Shown: positions 34,570-44,479 of the stretch, in pieces
Numbering within the stretch: position 1 is the stretch's first letter
How the letters are laid out: every line of letters starts with the position of its first letter
Assembly (NCBI GenBank): GCA_964621615.1
Contig: CAZUMW010000003.1
Span: 124,001-188,000 of the forward strand
Length of the DNA: 64,000 bases
Source of the DNA: CAZUMW01 sp964621615
Lineage (GTDB): Bacteria; Desulfobacterota; WTBG01; CAIYCZ01; CAIRTM01
Direction of reading: 5' to 3'
The notes under the pieces: generated by a model
Told to the model about the DNA's origin: nothing
Database searches by the model: none
Seen by the model: only the letters and a program-made list of their open reading frames with translations
Made by a program: the position numbers and the translations under genes

Positions 34570-36408
34570 TCAGTTGATATACCCAAGCGCTTCAAGCTGC
34601 TTTTTAGTGTTTTTGTCGATTACGGCTCGCGTGATCTGCTCGGCGCACACCGGTGGCATCTGCAGGAATGTATCAAGAGCCGCTGTCAGGTTCGTGTTTT
34701 CAGCACAGTGCGGCGCGCGGTTCACCGATTCCGAGGGGTCTGTGTCTAAATTGTAGCACTCAGCCGCATCCGTGCTGGTGTAGCCGATGAGCTTCCACTT
34801 GTGCCTGCTGCGCTCAGTGTTGCGAATGTATTTATGGCCGTTCTGAATGACGCACATCTTTTCTGTCCCGTACAGCGTGGCTGTTGCAAAAACGGCCCTG
34901 TTTGCGGGGGGTGCAGCACCCCCCGGCGGGGAAAGCAGGTTTCTGCCCTGCATGGGGGCGCCGCACGGCTCGGTGCGCGTTAATGCAAGGATCGTCGGGT
35001 GAATATCAATCAGCTGCACGGGGGCTGAAACAGCGTTTGATGAAACGGCGCGCCCGGCAATGATAAGCGGGACGTGCAGCAGTTCGTTATAGAGGGTGTG
35101 CCCGTGCTCAAAGTTGCGGTGGTCCCAGAATTCCTCTCCGTGATCAGCGGTTATGATCAATATCGTATTGTCCAGCAGGCTGCTGTTTTTTAGCTGCAGG
35201 AGTATGTTTTTTATATTTTCATCTATATACCGGATCTGCCCGTCATACAGATCGACAATCCGCTGCTTTTCCTCCGGGGAAAGCTGCCCCTTTTTCGTCA
35301 TCAGGCGTATTTTTTTCAATACGCTGCCCCGGCCGCTGTGCGTACGCAGGGGCTTTTTGCCAATAAACGTATTGGTAAACATATTGGCCTTGTATGGCGT
35401 GTGGGCATCCATGTAATGAATATAGGCAAAAAACGGCGTGTTGTTTGTGTTTTGAATATAGCGCAAAAAGTCATGGGTTATGGCCTCTCCCGCACGCTTG
35501 GCGTAGGGGCGGTACAGATAGCGGGAAAAGCCCTGGTCCACATTGAAGTCCTTTTTAACAAACAGGTTCCCGCCGTTGAAAAACGCGGTATGGTAGCCGC
35601 TGTTTTTCAGCGCTTCGGCGGTGGTGACCAGCGTGTCTGGCATGGTGCTGCCCGGGCTTATTATGTTGTGGACATGCGGATACAGCGATGTAAAAAGCGA
35701 TGCAACAGAGGGCTTGGTCCAGGGGGCCTGTGCGTATGCCCGGCTGAATACGGTGCCCGCGCCCGCCAGAGCGTCGATGGCGGGGGAGGTGTTCCGCCCG
35801 TATCCGTAACACCCAAGATGGTCGGCGCGCAGGCAGTCTATAACGATAAGGACGATGTTCGGGCGGCCCGCGGCGGTAAGCGATGTTGCCGCCGGGACAG
35901 CATACAGGATGAAAATGAAAATCAGCGCCACAAGGGCCAGGCATTTGACGGCCGCAGCGGCTCTGCTGAGAAGCCGGCCCTTTGGCAGAGAAACAATTAT
36001 CCATGCAGCTGCAAAAACGGCAGCTGCAGCGATAATCCGGGCGGGGCTGCTGAAAAAAGCGGTGCGTGCTGAAGCTGCGGCGGCTGTCAGAACGCATATG
36101 CCGGCAATGACAGCTGCGGCAGCACAAAGCGCTTTTTGTCTTCGGCCCGAGTGGCTGAAGCAGAGCTGTTTTGTGTAAATGGCCGCTGCGCCGGCGAAGG
36201 CCCCTGCCGCCCCGCCGGCGCATGCGGCGATAAGATGGCCGGGCAGGTTTTTTTGCAGAATCAGGCATATGAGAGTATAGAGGCCGTAAAGCTGATAGCC
36301 CTGCCGAATGATTTCCGGCAGCGCGCTGCCGAACCCTGCAGCGCTGCCGGCGATTATGCTCACTCCGGCAATCATGAACAATTGATTTTTAATCCTGTCG
36401 GGGGGCAT
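34570..36408 (-). CDS. Membrane-anchored sulfatase-family protein (Thr in place of Cys/Ser)
   Basis: This 612-residue protein has about five membrane segments in its first 170 residues and then an alkaline-phosphatase-fold sulfatase domain: VLIVIDCLRADHLGCYGYG (metal-binding Asp), APWTKPSVASLFTS (catalytic segment), and ILIITADHGEEFWDH (metal-binding Asp/His). In the segment that in arylsulfatases reads C/S-x-P-x-R, the nucleophile position is Thr. Thr is used by phosphotransferases of this fold (LtaS, phosphoethanolamine transferases). It may thus move a phospho group to a surface glycan, not remove sulfate. The ATG at 36408 lies 8 bases after AAGGTG. Confidence 0.78.
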   Translation of the reverse strand: MPPDRIKNQLFMIAGVSIIAGSAAGFGSALPEIIRQGYQLYGLYTLICLILQKNLPGHLIAACAGGAAGAFAGAAAIYTKQLCFSHSGRRQKALCAAAAVIAGICVLTAAAASARTAFFSSPARIIAAAAVFAAAWIIVSLPKGRLLSRAAAAVKCLALVALIFIFILYAVPAATSLTAAGRPNIVLIVIDCLRADHLGCYGYGRNTSPAIDALAGAGTVFSRAYAQAPWTKPSVASLFTSLYPHVHNIISPGSTMPDTLVTTAEALKNSGYHTAFFNGGNLFVKKDFNVDQGFSRYLYRPYAKRAGEAITHDFLRYIQNTNNTPFFAYIHYMDAHTPYKANMFTNTFIGKKPLRTHSGRGSVLKKIRLMTKKGQLSPEEKQRIVDLYDGQIRYIDENIKNILLQLKNSSLLDNTILIITADHGEEFWDHRNFEHGHTLYNELLHVPLIIAGRAVSSNAVSAPVQLIDIHPTILALTRTEPCGAPMQGRNLLSPPGGAAPPANRAVFATATLYGTEKMCVIQNGHKYIRNTERSRHKWKLIGYTSTDAAECYNLDTDPSESVNRAPHCAENTNLTAALDTFLQMPPVCAEQITRAVIDKNTKKQLEALGYIN

Positions 36409-36459
36409 GATATACTGATCACCTTTTGTTTCACCATATAAGCGGTTAGCTCCTACCAT

Positions 36460-38238
36460 ATGTATCAGAAGCGCGAAGATAATTCAATGTGCCAAAGCAC
36501 ACGCGACAGCCGCTCCCGCATGCGCGCCGGGCTGCTGCTCGTTCTGGCGGCGGTGCTCGTGTATGCAAATACCCTGGCAAACGATTTTGTGGCCGGCGAC
36601 CGGCAGTTTCTCCTCCGCAATCCGGCCCTGGGCTCGCACAAAGCGGTGCTGCATTCGTTTGCCGCCGATTACTGGGCGGTGCTCGGCGCCGAGTCGTATG
36701 CCTATTACCGCCCTGTTGTTGTGCTGAGCCACTATGTTGACTGGGTGCTGTTCGGCAAAGCGCCGGCAGGGCATCATCTGTCCAATATCGTATACCACTG
36801 CATTGCGGTTCTGCTGGTGTTCAGGCTGTTTGTGATGCTGCTGGCACACACCGGGGCGGCCGCGGCAGGGGCCCTTCTGTTTGCCATGCACCCGGTGCAC
36901 ACGCATTCAGTCAGCTATGTGGTCGGGCGGACCGATGTTCTCGCCGCGATTTTTTTCCTTGCGGCGCTTGTGCTGTGGCTTGACAAAAAAGGGGGAGCGA
37001 TAAAGACGGCCCTGTGCTGCGTGTGTTATCTTGCAGCGATGCTGTGTAAGGAAATCGCCGTCACGCTTCCCGCGGCTGTTTTGCTGCACCGGTACCTGTG
37101 GCCTGAGGCCCGAAGCGCACCTGCCCTTTACTGGCGGGTGCGCTTCGGGTGCCTGGTAGCCCCCGCGGTGATATACGGCTTTTTGAGATGGTATGCGGTC
37201 GGGCTGTCTGCGCCTTCTGCGGCGGAGCCTGAGTGGTACAGCCTGTGGCAGCAGTGCGCAATGGTGCCGATCACCCTTGGGTTTTACGCTGCAAAGCTCA
37301 TGTTTCCCGTCACGCTGTGTTATTACAGCAATTTAATTGTCCCCGAAACATATATGCACATGCTGATGTCACCCTATTTCATCACAGGCTGTACCGTGAT
37401 GATTATCGCGGCGTTCAGTGTCCGGCGTTTGCCGCGATATGCCTTTGGCGCGTGCTTTGTGATTATAACCCTTATGCCGGTGCTTAACATTATTCCCCTG
37501 CCTGAATGTGCAAAGGAAAATTACCTGTATCTTCCCTCGATCGGCTTTTGCCTGGTGGTTTCGCTCCCCGCTGCGCGGGCTGCGGCACAGAGGCGGCGGA
37601 AATATATTTATGCCTGCATAGGAATCGTGTGTCTGCTCTATGGTGTGAAAACAGTGCAGAGAAATCTCGATTATCGCTCTCCTGTGCGCTTTCTGCAGGC
37701 AACCCTTGAGGATATGGACGCGGTGGAGCCGAAAAACCGCGGGAATGTCTGTTACTTTTCCGCGGTGAAAAACCATTTTATTACCTACCGGAATCTGGGG
37801 CGGATATATTTCAAGCAGGGGGAAATGGAAAAGGCCGCCCGGGCCTTTGAGCAGGCGCTCCGGTATGCGCCGCCCTATTTCTCGCCGCGCTATGCCGACG
37901 ATGCCGCTGTTTCCCTTGGGCGCGCGTATGAAAAACTGGGCCGGTATGAGCGCGCTGCCGCGGTGCTCACCGACATTCTCCCTGTGACCGGGCGCCCTGC
38001 GCAGGTGCACAACCTGCTGGGCGTTATTTCAATACGGCAAGCTGATTACAGCGCTGCGCAGCGGCATTTTGAAGAGGCTGTCCGCCTGAATCCCGGATAT
38101 GCATCGGCACACTATAATCTGGGGCTTTTATATCTGCACAGAGGAGACCGGGCGCGGGCGCTGTCCCGGCTGCGCACAGCAGCACGGCTCGACACCCGGT
38201 ACCGGGTTCCGGAGAGGCTCCGGGGCGGTGGTGAATGA
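36460..38238 (+). CDS. TMTC-like membrane protein with TPR repeats
   Basis: This 592-residue protein has about nine membrane helices followed by at least three TPR repeats at the C-terminus (RYAPPYFSPRYADDAA, HNLLGVISIRQADYSAAQRHF, AHYNLGLLYLHRGDRARAL). The segment MHPVHTHSVSYVVGRTDVLA is the conserved loop of TMTC/DUF1736 proteins, GT-C fold enzymes linked to O-mannosylation. The acidic pair usually found in the first loop reads G-D here (VAGDRQFLL), so catalysis is uncertain. Its start lies 51 bases from the start of the divergent sulfatase-like gene. Confidence 0.75.
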   Translation: MYQKREDNSMCQSTRDSRSRMRAGLLLVLAAVLVYANTLANDFVAGDRQFLLRNPALGSHKAVLHSFAADYWAVLGAESYAYYRPVVVLSHYVDWVLFGKAPAGHHLSNIVYHCIAVLLVFRLFVMLLAHTGAAAAGALLFAMHPVHTHSVSYVVGRTDVLAAIFFLAALVLWLDKKGGAIKTALCCVCYLAAMLCKEIAVTLPAAVLLHRYLWPEARSAPALYWRVRFGCLVAPAVIYGFLRWYAVGLSAPSAAEPEWYSLWQQCAMVPITLGFYAAKLMFPVTLCYYSNLIVPETYMHMLMSPYFITGCTVMIIAAFSVRRLPRYAFGACFVIITLMPVLNIIPLPECAKENYLYLPSIGFCLVVSLPAARAAAQRRRKYIYACIGIVCLLYGVKTVQRNLDYRSPVRFLQATLEDMDAVEPKNRGNVCYFSAVKNHFITYRNLGRIYFKQGEMEKAARAFEQALRYAPPYFSPRYADDAAVSLGRAYEKLGRYERAAAVLTDILPVTGRPAQVHNLLGVISIRQADYSAAQRHFEEAVRLNPGYASAHYNLGLLYLHRGDRARALSRLRTAARLDTRYRVPERLRGGGE

Positions 38239-38300
38239 TTCAGAAGCACAGCGGCTCCCGGATGGGCAGCGGTTGCGGCAGCGACGGTGACCGGAAGCGG

Positions 38301-41300
38301 CTAGTCAATGTCAAGCCGCAGGGTGCTGCGCTTTTTTTTGTCTTTTCCGCTCCGGCCGGCCGGCGGGGCGTCCCGGCTTTCAGGCGGCTGGCTGCTGTCA
38401 GGTGTGTGCCCATGATGGCATGCATGACCGGCGAGGGCTTTCAGGTGTGATTCAACGGCCGATGGGGGTATCCACCCGTATCCGGCACAGGCAAGGCGGT
38501 CGAGCAGCGCTGCAAATTCACTGCTGTCCCGCGGCGGAGCGGTGATTTCTCCCCGGGGGCGCTCCGGCTGCGGGCTGCACGTGCCCCCTGAGGCGCGCAT
38601 GGTTAGAAATGCCCTCAGATAGGCGGCGGCCCCCTCATCCCAGGTCTCTGCTGCCGGGGAGGCAAGCTCCCAGTCGAGCAGCCACAGCCGGACTGCAGCG
38701 TCTTTGCCGCCTGATATGAGCCGGTGACCCGGCGGAGCGAGGTCAATCCCGCTCACCCCGTATTCGTGCCCCTCAAACACTCTCAGCGCGCTGCCGGTGC
38801 CGGGATCCCAGAGGCGCACCGTGCCGTCATCGCTGCCGGATGCAGCACAATGCCGATCGCAGCTCATGGCGACTGCGGTGATCCGCCCCGTATGCCCCTT
38901 CATGGCGGACAGGCAGCTGCCGGTTTCAATCTCCCAGATCCGTATGCTGCAGTCCGCGTGGCCGGTAATCACCCGCATCCCGTCGCTGCTTACATCAAGG
39001 CAGGTGACGGGTGAGCTTCTCTCATCGAATATGCGCACGCACGTGCCCGTTGCCGTGTCCCAGAGGCGCACCGTGCTGTCCCCGCTGCCTGACACAATAA
39101 ACCGGCCGTCAGGGGTGACGCCGAGCGAGGTTACCGGACCGGCGTGCCCGCTCAGCGTGGCGCGGCACGCGCCGGTTTTCACATCCCAGAGCTTTATCAA
39201 TGCATCTGCGAACCCCGATGCGAACAGCCTGCTGTCAGGAGCGGCTGCGAGAGCGTATACGCTTTGCCGGTGGGCTTTCAGGGTGTGCGCGCACGACGGG
39301 TCAGCTGTGGCCCATATTTTTATGCTTCCGTCACCCGCTCCGGAGAGCAGCCGCTCCCCGGCCGGGCAGAGGGCATAGATCGGGCCGCTGTGCGCCTCGA
39401 GGGCTGCCAGGCACTGGAAGGAATTCATATCCCAGAGCCGCAGCTCTCCCTGCTCGCTGCCCGATGCGGCAGCGCGGCCGCCGCTGCACATGCACACGGC
39501 TGTTACTGCATCTTCGTGTCCCTGCAGCAGATGCTCTGCCCAGGCTCCCCGCAGGCCCTGCTTGGGCAGCTTCCGATAAAGCTGAAGCCACAGGGAGAGC
39601 GCTTCCGGGCTGCGCTCGTATCCTTTTTGTGCCCGCGCCCGCATGAGATGATTTCGTGCCTCCCCCGGCATATGCGCGCTGAGCGCGTCATGTGCTTTGC
39701 CCACATGATGCTCATAGGCGCTGTGCGCCCTGAGTGCGTCCTCGCTTGCGCTGAGCTGCGACAGGCTCATCGGTGCGGGAAGGGCGGGGGAGGTTATGGA
39801 AACGCACCACTGCTTAATGGTTGCGTCTTCGCTGCCCGAGAAGGCATGCAGCCCGTCCGGCGCAAAGCAGGCCGACGTTACGGCGCCGGTATGGCCGGTG
39901 AAGGTATACAGGCACCGCCCCCGCTCGGTTTCCCAGAGCTTAAGGGCCCGCTCCTTGCCGAAAAAGCTGCCCCCGCCGGACAGGAAGTACTGTCCTGTGG
40001 GGCTCAGGCAGACCGCGGTTACCGCTTCCGCATGACCGGCGAACGTTTTCAGGCAGCAGCCGTCCTGAAGCGACCACAGCCTCACGGTTGTATCGCTGCT
40101 GCCGGACAAAATGTGGCCGGCGCCGCTGCTGATGCTCAGCGTCGTAACAGGGCCGCTGTGTCCGGTCAGGGTGCGCATGCATGCGCCTGACCGGGTATCC
40201 CATATGCTGATAGCCGCATCGCGCCCCGCTGATATAATGCGGGAGCCGTCGGGCGTCCAGCACAGGGCGGCGACCGCATCCTCATGCGCGCGTATTGAAG
40301 TAATGCAGCGGCCTGTGTGTACGTCCCACACAAAAACAGCGCCGTTGCGCCCGCCGGATGCGGCGCGGGAGCCGTCATCGGACATGCAGGCGCATTCGAC
40401 CGGCGCCTCATGCCCGGCAAGCGTGCGCAGGCATGTGCCGGAGACCGTGTCCCACAGTTTCAGGGTCCCGTCGACGCTGGCCGACAGGAGCAGGGTGCCG
40501 GTATGGTCGCAGCATACCGAGGTTATTTTGCCCCCGTGGCCGGTATATGCGCTGATGAGGGATCCTGTTTCTATATCCCACATCCGGATGCTGAAATCCT
40601 TTTCCCGCGCAAAGGCAACGGGTGAGCCGCTCCCGGAAAAAAGCACCTTTCCCTGCGGGTGCAGGCACAGCGCGTTGACAGCATTGCTGTGCCCCTCAAG
40701 CGTTTTAACGCACCGGCGCGTCAGGTTCCGGCGGCTCCGGGCGGCATCCATCACATCGCGTGCATCCTGCAGCGCGGGGCTTTCAGGCGAAAGGGGCTCG
40801 CAGCGCTCAAGGGCGCTTTCGTAATTGCCGCGCTCGAGCTCAAGGCGTGCCAGAAGCGCCTCGCTTTTATCGTCGTCGGGGTGTGCGTGCAGCATTTCCT
40901 CGACCGAGCGGATCGCTGCGGCGTCGCTGATGCTGCCGGAGCGCCACAGCATCAGCGCCCTGTTGTATGTTGCATCAGGATGGCCGGGATGCAGGGCAAG
41001 CGCCCTGTTGAAGCACTCGGCCGCTTCGGGAATGTGGTCGAGGTCGATGAGCGAAACGCCGCGGTTGTTCAGGCTGTCTGCCAGAGCCTGCGCCGATTGC
41101 GGGTCGGGGCGCGGATACAGGGATCCCGCAGCCGTGCGGTATATGTCCTGAAGCAGGCCGATAGCCTGGTCGAGAAAAGGGCGCTCTGCGGGGTTGTGTG
41201 TGAGGCACCGGCCGATAAGGGCAAAGAGCTTTTCGGGCAGCGGGGGAAGCCCGGCACGCAGCGGCCGCCCCGGCGTCAGTGCGTGCAAAGCATCGGCGGC

Positions 41301-42245
41301 CTGCTCGCCGCTCTGCCACGTAACAGCGCCGGTAAACATTTCGAGAATAGAGACCCCCCAGGACCAGATATCGGTTGCGGGCGTCAGTTTCTCGCGCTTG
41401 TGCTGCGGCATTCCCTGCTGAGCCTGCGCCACGATCGCGGCCTGCTCCGGGGAGCAGTATGCCGGCGTCATTCCCCCGCAGGTTGCAACAATATTGTCAC
41501 CGTAGCCTCTGGGCAGCGCGCCGATCAGCGCGCTGGCTTTGGCAAGCCCGAAATCGGTGACCTTTGCGGTTCCCGCCCCCGTTGTCATAATATTTGCCGG
41601 CTTGACATCCTGATGTATCAGGCCCTGCTGATGGGCAAACTGAAGGCCCCATGCAGCCTGAATCGCTATGTCGAGGATTCGCTTGAGCGATTCGGCTTCG
41701 CCTCCCTGATACAGTGCCCGGGACTGTATCAGATCAAAAAGGCTTCCGCCGTCTATAAACTCCGAGAATACGAACGGGGTGCCGCCAAGAACGCGGACAT
41801 AATAGCAGCTGACGATGTGGGGGTGGAGCCCCAGGTTTACCCAGGTTTCGGCTTCGCTCACAAAGTTTTCACGCCCGGCGGACGTTTCCAGAAGGCCGGG
41901 CTTCGGCGTTTTCACGGCCAGGTCCCTGCCCCAGGCTCTGTGTCGGACGCGGTAGACGGTTGCAGTGCCTCCGGTAACAAAAATGTCTTTGACTTCATAG
42001 AGGTCAAGGATGATATCGCCGACGGACCAGCGTGCGGGTGCGCGATGGTGCGCCTCCGCTTCAGCCCCGGTCATGTGTATCGTGCCGGTGCGCAGCTGCC
42101 GGGTGACGGATGAGGATACGGCGGGCTGTGTTGAAGAGCCGGAACCTGCCGGGCCGGCGCTCTCCGGTGATTCCGGAAGGCCTGCGGTGTCCCCGCTGCT
42201 GTTGCGAGGTGCCGGTTTGTCGGTGCCGGAATGGTTTGAATTCAT
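38301..42245 (-). CDS. Serine/threonine protein kinase with TPR and two WD40 propellers
   Basis: This is a 1314-residue cytoplasmic protein. After a low-complexity N-terminus (about 70 residues) comes a Hanks-type kinase domain (about 75-365): AVKTPKP with the ATP Lys, IHQDVKPANI as the catalytic loop (HQD in place of HRD), and TDFGLAKA. A TPR segment follows (about 375-480), then about seven WD40 repeats (500-840), a helical linker, and about seven more (930-1210), each ending in the usual LWD/IWD. No transmembrane segment is seen. The propellers likely scaffold substrates. It sits 30 bases from the FHA-cyclase gene, and an FHA domain binds phosphothreonine, so the two may be partners. Confidence 0.92.
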   Translation of the reverse strand: MNSNHSGTDKPAPRNSSGDTAGLPESPESAGPAGSGSSTQPAVSSSVTRQLRTGTIHMTGAEAEAHHRAPARWSVGDIILDLYEVKDIFVTGGTATVYRVRHRAWGRDLAVKTPKPGLLETSAGRENFVSEAETWVNLGLHPHIVSCYYVRVLGGTPFVFSEFIDGGSLFDLIQSRALYQGGEAESLKRILDIAIQAAWGLQFAHQQGLIHQDVKPANIMTTGAGTAKVTDFGLAKASALIGALPRGYGDNIVATCGGMTPAYCSPEQAAIVAQAQQGMPQHKREKLTPATDIWSWGVSILEMFTGAVTWQSGEQAADALHALTPGRPLRAGLPPLPEKLFALIGRCLTHNPAERPFLDQAIGLLQDIYRTAAGSLYPRPDPQSAQALADSLNNRGVSLIDLDHIPEAAECFNRALALHPGHPDATYNRALMLWRSGSISDAAAIRSVEEMLHAHPDDDKSEALLARLELERGNYESALERCEPLSPESPALQDARDVMDAARSRRNLTRRCVKTLEGHSNAVNALCLHPQGKVLFSGSGSPVAFAREKDFSIRMWDIETGSLISAYTGHGGKITSVCCDHTGTLLLSASVDGTLKLWDTVSGTCLRTLAGHEAPVECACMSDDGSRAASGGRNGAVFVWDVHTGRCITSIRAHEDAVAALCWTPDGSRIISAGRDAAISIWDTRSGACMRTLTGHSGPVTTLSISSGAGHILSGSSDTTVRLWSLQDGCCLKTFAGHAEAVTAVCLSPTGQYFLSGGGSFFGKERALKLWETERGRCLYTFTGHTGAVTSACFAPDGLHAFSGSEDATIKQWCVSITSPALPAPMSLSQLSASEDALRAHSAYEHHVGKAHDALSAHMPGEARNHLMRARAQKGYERSPEALSLWLQLYRKLPKQGLRGAWAEHLLQGHEDAVTAVCMCSGGRAAASGSEQGELRLWDMNSFQCLAALEAHSGPIYALCPAGERLLSGAGDGSIKIWATADPSCAHTLKAHRQSVYALAAAPDSRLFASGFADALIKLWDVKTGACRATLSGHAGPVTSLGVTPDGRFIVSGSGDSTVRLWDTATGTCVRIFDERSSPVTCLDVSSDGMRVITGHADCSIRIWEIETGSCLSAMKGHTGRITAVAMSCDRHCAASGSDDGTVRLWDPGTGSALRVFEGHEYGVSGIDLAPPGHRLISGGKDAAVRLWLLDWELASPAAETWDEGAAAYLRAFLTMRASGGTCSPQPERPRGEITAPPRDSSEFAALLDRLACAGYGWIPPSAVESHLKALAGHACHHGHTPDSSQPPESRDAPPAGRSGKDKKKRSTLRLDID

Positions 42246-42275
42246 ACGCTGTACGCGAGCGCGTATGTGCCGGTT

Positions 42276-43958
42276 CTATGCGCTGCCGAGCACTTCATAT
42301 GTCATGACGGCCGTGCTTTTGCCCTTGACTTTTTTCGGGCCGATTTTTCTTATGGAAAATCTGTCCTGCACAAGCCGATAGGTGTCCTCCCCGATGAGGA
42401 TCTGATTTTCGCCGGCTATTGACTCAAGGCGCGATGCGGTGTTGACCACATCGCCGATAACCGTGTACTCGAGCCTCCTGAGCGAGCCGATATTGCCGGC
42501 AACAACGGGGCCGGTGTTAATGCCGATGCGTATGTTGAATGAGCTTGTGAGCTCGGACTCGTCTTTCATTGCGGCAAGCTGCGCTCTCATATCTATTGCG
42601 GCTCTGATTGCCCGCTCTGCATCGTCGTCCTTTTGCATCGGCGCGCCGAAAACCGCCATCATTCCGTCGCCGATATATTTGTCAAGCGTGCCGTCATAGG
42701 TGAATACTATATCGGTCATCCGGGAGAAATACCTGTTCAGAAGCATGGTTGTTTCCCGCGGCGGCATCTTTTCAGCAAGGCCGGTAAAGCCGATTATATC
42801 GGTAAACAGAATCGTTGCGGTCACCTCCTTGGGCTCCATGAGGCTTTCCTTTGTTTCCTGCGTGCCCTGCAGAATCATTTCGATGACCTGCGGTGAGTGG
42901 AACCGCTCAAGCCTGCTGCGCATTGCCTCCTCGGCCCGGATCTGCTCATTCAGGCTTGCCTGCTCGATGACCATGGCCATCTGGCTGCCGATCGCCTTGA
43001 GCAGCTCCAGATCGTCTTTGGTGAAATGGTTGTCAGGCCGCACGCTGTCGAGCTGTATGACGCCGATTATGGTGTCTTTTTTCCACAGCGGTACGCACAT
43101 CGCAGAGCGTATCTGCTGGATGAACACGCTTTTGGCGCTGTCAAGGCGGGAATCATCCATGGCGTTGGAGGTCAGCAGGGCCACTTTGTCGTTTATCACA
43201 CGCTTGATAATTGTCCTGCTTGCTTTCAGGGGCTCGCTGCTTTTGTGCTGCTCGTCCTTGTGTTTAACGACAACGGGCACAAGGTCGTCATCGCCGTTCC
43301 CCTCGGTCAGTATGAGGAAGCCGTAGTCGGCATCGACAACCATGAATATCAGATCCATTATTTTTTTCAGCAGCTCATCGAAATCCTGAATATAATTCAG
43401 CTGCCGGCTTATTTCATACAGCACGAAAAGAACTTTGTTGGTGCGCTCCAGCGATGAAATATCGACAGCGCTGTACCCGGAGCCGGAACCCGCTGAGCTG
43501 CGGGCGCTGAAATGCCCGCTGGATAATTTTTGGGGTGCGGGGGTGACCAGAAGATTTTCGGACGCCACGTAGCTGGCCTGCGGGCTGCTGTCTACAACCT
43601 TTTGATCCTCAATCTCCCTGTCTCCCTCAGGCGCCAGGATGACCGAATCCGTGTGCAGGCGGGACCTGCTGTGGTCGCCGCTGAATATCAGCTTAGTTTC
43701 CCCGAGCCGTATTTCGTCCTGATTGCGCAGCCGGCAGCTCCGGACCGGCTTGCCGTTAACTTTCGTTCCGTTGAAGCTCTCCAGATCCTCAATCATATGT
43801 CCCTCTGCGGACGTGCGTATTACGGCATGATTGCGGGAGGCGGTATTATCGGCAACCACAATGTCGTTGTCTTTGCTGCGGCCGATCGATAGTGTGTCGC
43901 CCGTGAGGGGATGTTCCGTGGTGGTGCCGTCTTTGTGGATAACGGTGATAGTTGCCAT
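42276..43958 (-). CDS. FHA-GAF-class III adenylate/guanylate cyclase
   Basis: This 560-residue protein has an N-terminal FHA domain (SIGRSKDNDIVV, SRNHA, FNGTKVNGKPV), a central GAF domain (about 190-345), and a class III nucleotide cyclase domain with ILFTDIIGFTGLAE (metal Asp pair) and LDKYIGDGMMAVFG. It would make cAMP or cGMP under the control of phosphothreonine recognition and a small ligand or redox signal at the GAF. The kinase gene follows 30 bases later in the same direction. No membrane segment is seen. Confidence 0.92.
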   Translation of the reverse strand: MATITVIHKDGTTTEHPLTGDTLSIGRSKDNDIVVADNTASRNHAVIRTSAEGHMIEDLESFNGTKVNGKPVRSCRLRNQDEIRLGETKLIFSGDHSRSRLHTDSVILAPEGDREIEDQKVVDSSPQASYVASENLLVTPAPQKLSSGHFSARSSAGSGSGYSAVDISSLERTNKVLFVLYEISRQLNYIQDFDELLKKIMDLIFMVVDADYGFLILTEGNGDDDLVPVVVKHKDEQHKSSEPLKASRTIIKRVINDKVALLTSNAMDDSRLDSAKSVFIQQIRSAMCVPLWKKDTIIGVIQLDSVRPDNHFTKDDLELLKAIGSQMAMVIEQASLNEQIRAEEAMRSRLERFHSPQVIEMILQGTQETKESLMEPKEVTATILFTDIIGFTGLAEKMPPRETTMLLNRYFSRMTDIVFTYDGTLDKYIGDGMMAVFGAPMQKDDDAERAIRAAIDMRAQLAAMKDESELTSSFNIRIGINTGPVVAGNIGSLRRLEYTVIGDVVNTASRLESIAGENQILIGEDTYRLVQDRFSIRKIGPKKVKGKSTAVMTYEVLGSA

Positions 43959-44297
43959 GCTGTGTGTTTTCTAACGGCTGTTATGGCTGATATGGTGAAA
44001 TCTGCTCCCGGCCTCACGCCTGCGAGGGCGACCGGAGCAGCGCCTGGCCGCCGCTTGTCATATTTATTCTGATTCACTGTTAAATGTATCACTGCGGCAT
44101 GATTTGGTCAAACAGGAAAAAAACAGTTTTTTTTCATTGTATATCGCATGCCGCTTTATGCATTGCGTGCAGGCGGTACATGGTGGTGCTTGTGAGCAGC
44201 GGCAGTGCCGCTGTTTTTTTAACTTTTAGATGAAACCATGGTTCTTTATATGTGTTAAACATAATAGAGCCGGTAAAAACCGAAAAGGTGCTCAGAA
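43959..44297 (+). other. Intergenic region with an intrinsic terminator; possible small RNA
   Basis: I see no protein gene here. At 44197-44220, CAGCGGCAGTGCCGCTG is followed by seven T's, a rightward intrinsic terminator with no gene before it on that strand. Just upstream, CCGCTTTATG...GCGG could form another stem. A small RNA ending at 44220 is possible. The promoters of the leftward cyclase gene and of the small protein at 44298 must also lie here. Confidence 0.4.
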
Positions 44298-44420
44298 ATG
44301 AAGTGGATAACAACACAACTGTTTGAAAGAGAAGATGTAATCATTGTGTGGCTGAGTATCCTGCTGTGGATATTCAGTCTTGGCGGTATTTATATGTTTT
44401 GCCGCTTGTTCCTGTACTGA
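44298..44420 (+). CDS. Small membrane protein, 40 residues
   Basis: This short gene codes for 40 residues. AAGGTG lies seven bases before the ATG. The protein has a polar N-terminus with an acidic patch (FEREDV) and one hydrophobic helix (IIVWLSILLWIFSLGGIYMF) ending in CRLFLY. It is its own transcription unit: a terminator lies upstream (44197-44220) and another 60 bases downstream (44480-44505). I do not recognise a family. Single-helix proteins of this size often modulate a membrane complex, but no partner is evident. Confidence 0.55.
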   Translation: MKWITTQLFEREDVIIVWLSILLWIFSLGGIYMFCRLFLY

Positions 44421-44479
44421 AAGACTTTTTATCTCATAAAATGACTGCAGCACCACTGCGGTCTGCCCAAACGATTACA

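Noticed and set aside
39144..40190. 348-codon plus-strand frame opposite the WD40 repeats
   Set aside because: It is a shadow of the repeats, and its apparent internal repeats come from the WD40 periodicity.
40659..42113. 484-codon plus-strand frame opposite the kinase domain
   Set aside because: The minus strand codes for unmistakable kinase motifs; this is a GC-driven shadow frame.
38301..42245. WD40 units as a DNA repeat array or CRISPR
   Set aside because: The periodicity is that of protein repeats of about 40 codons with diverged DNA; there are no identical repeats or spacers. No CRISPR array is present in the window.
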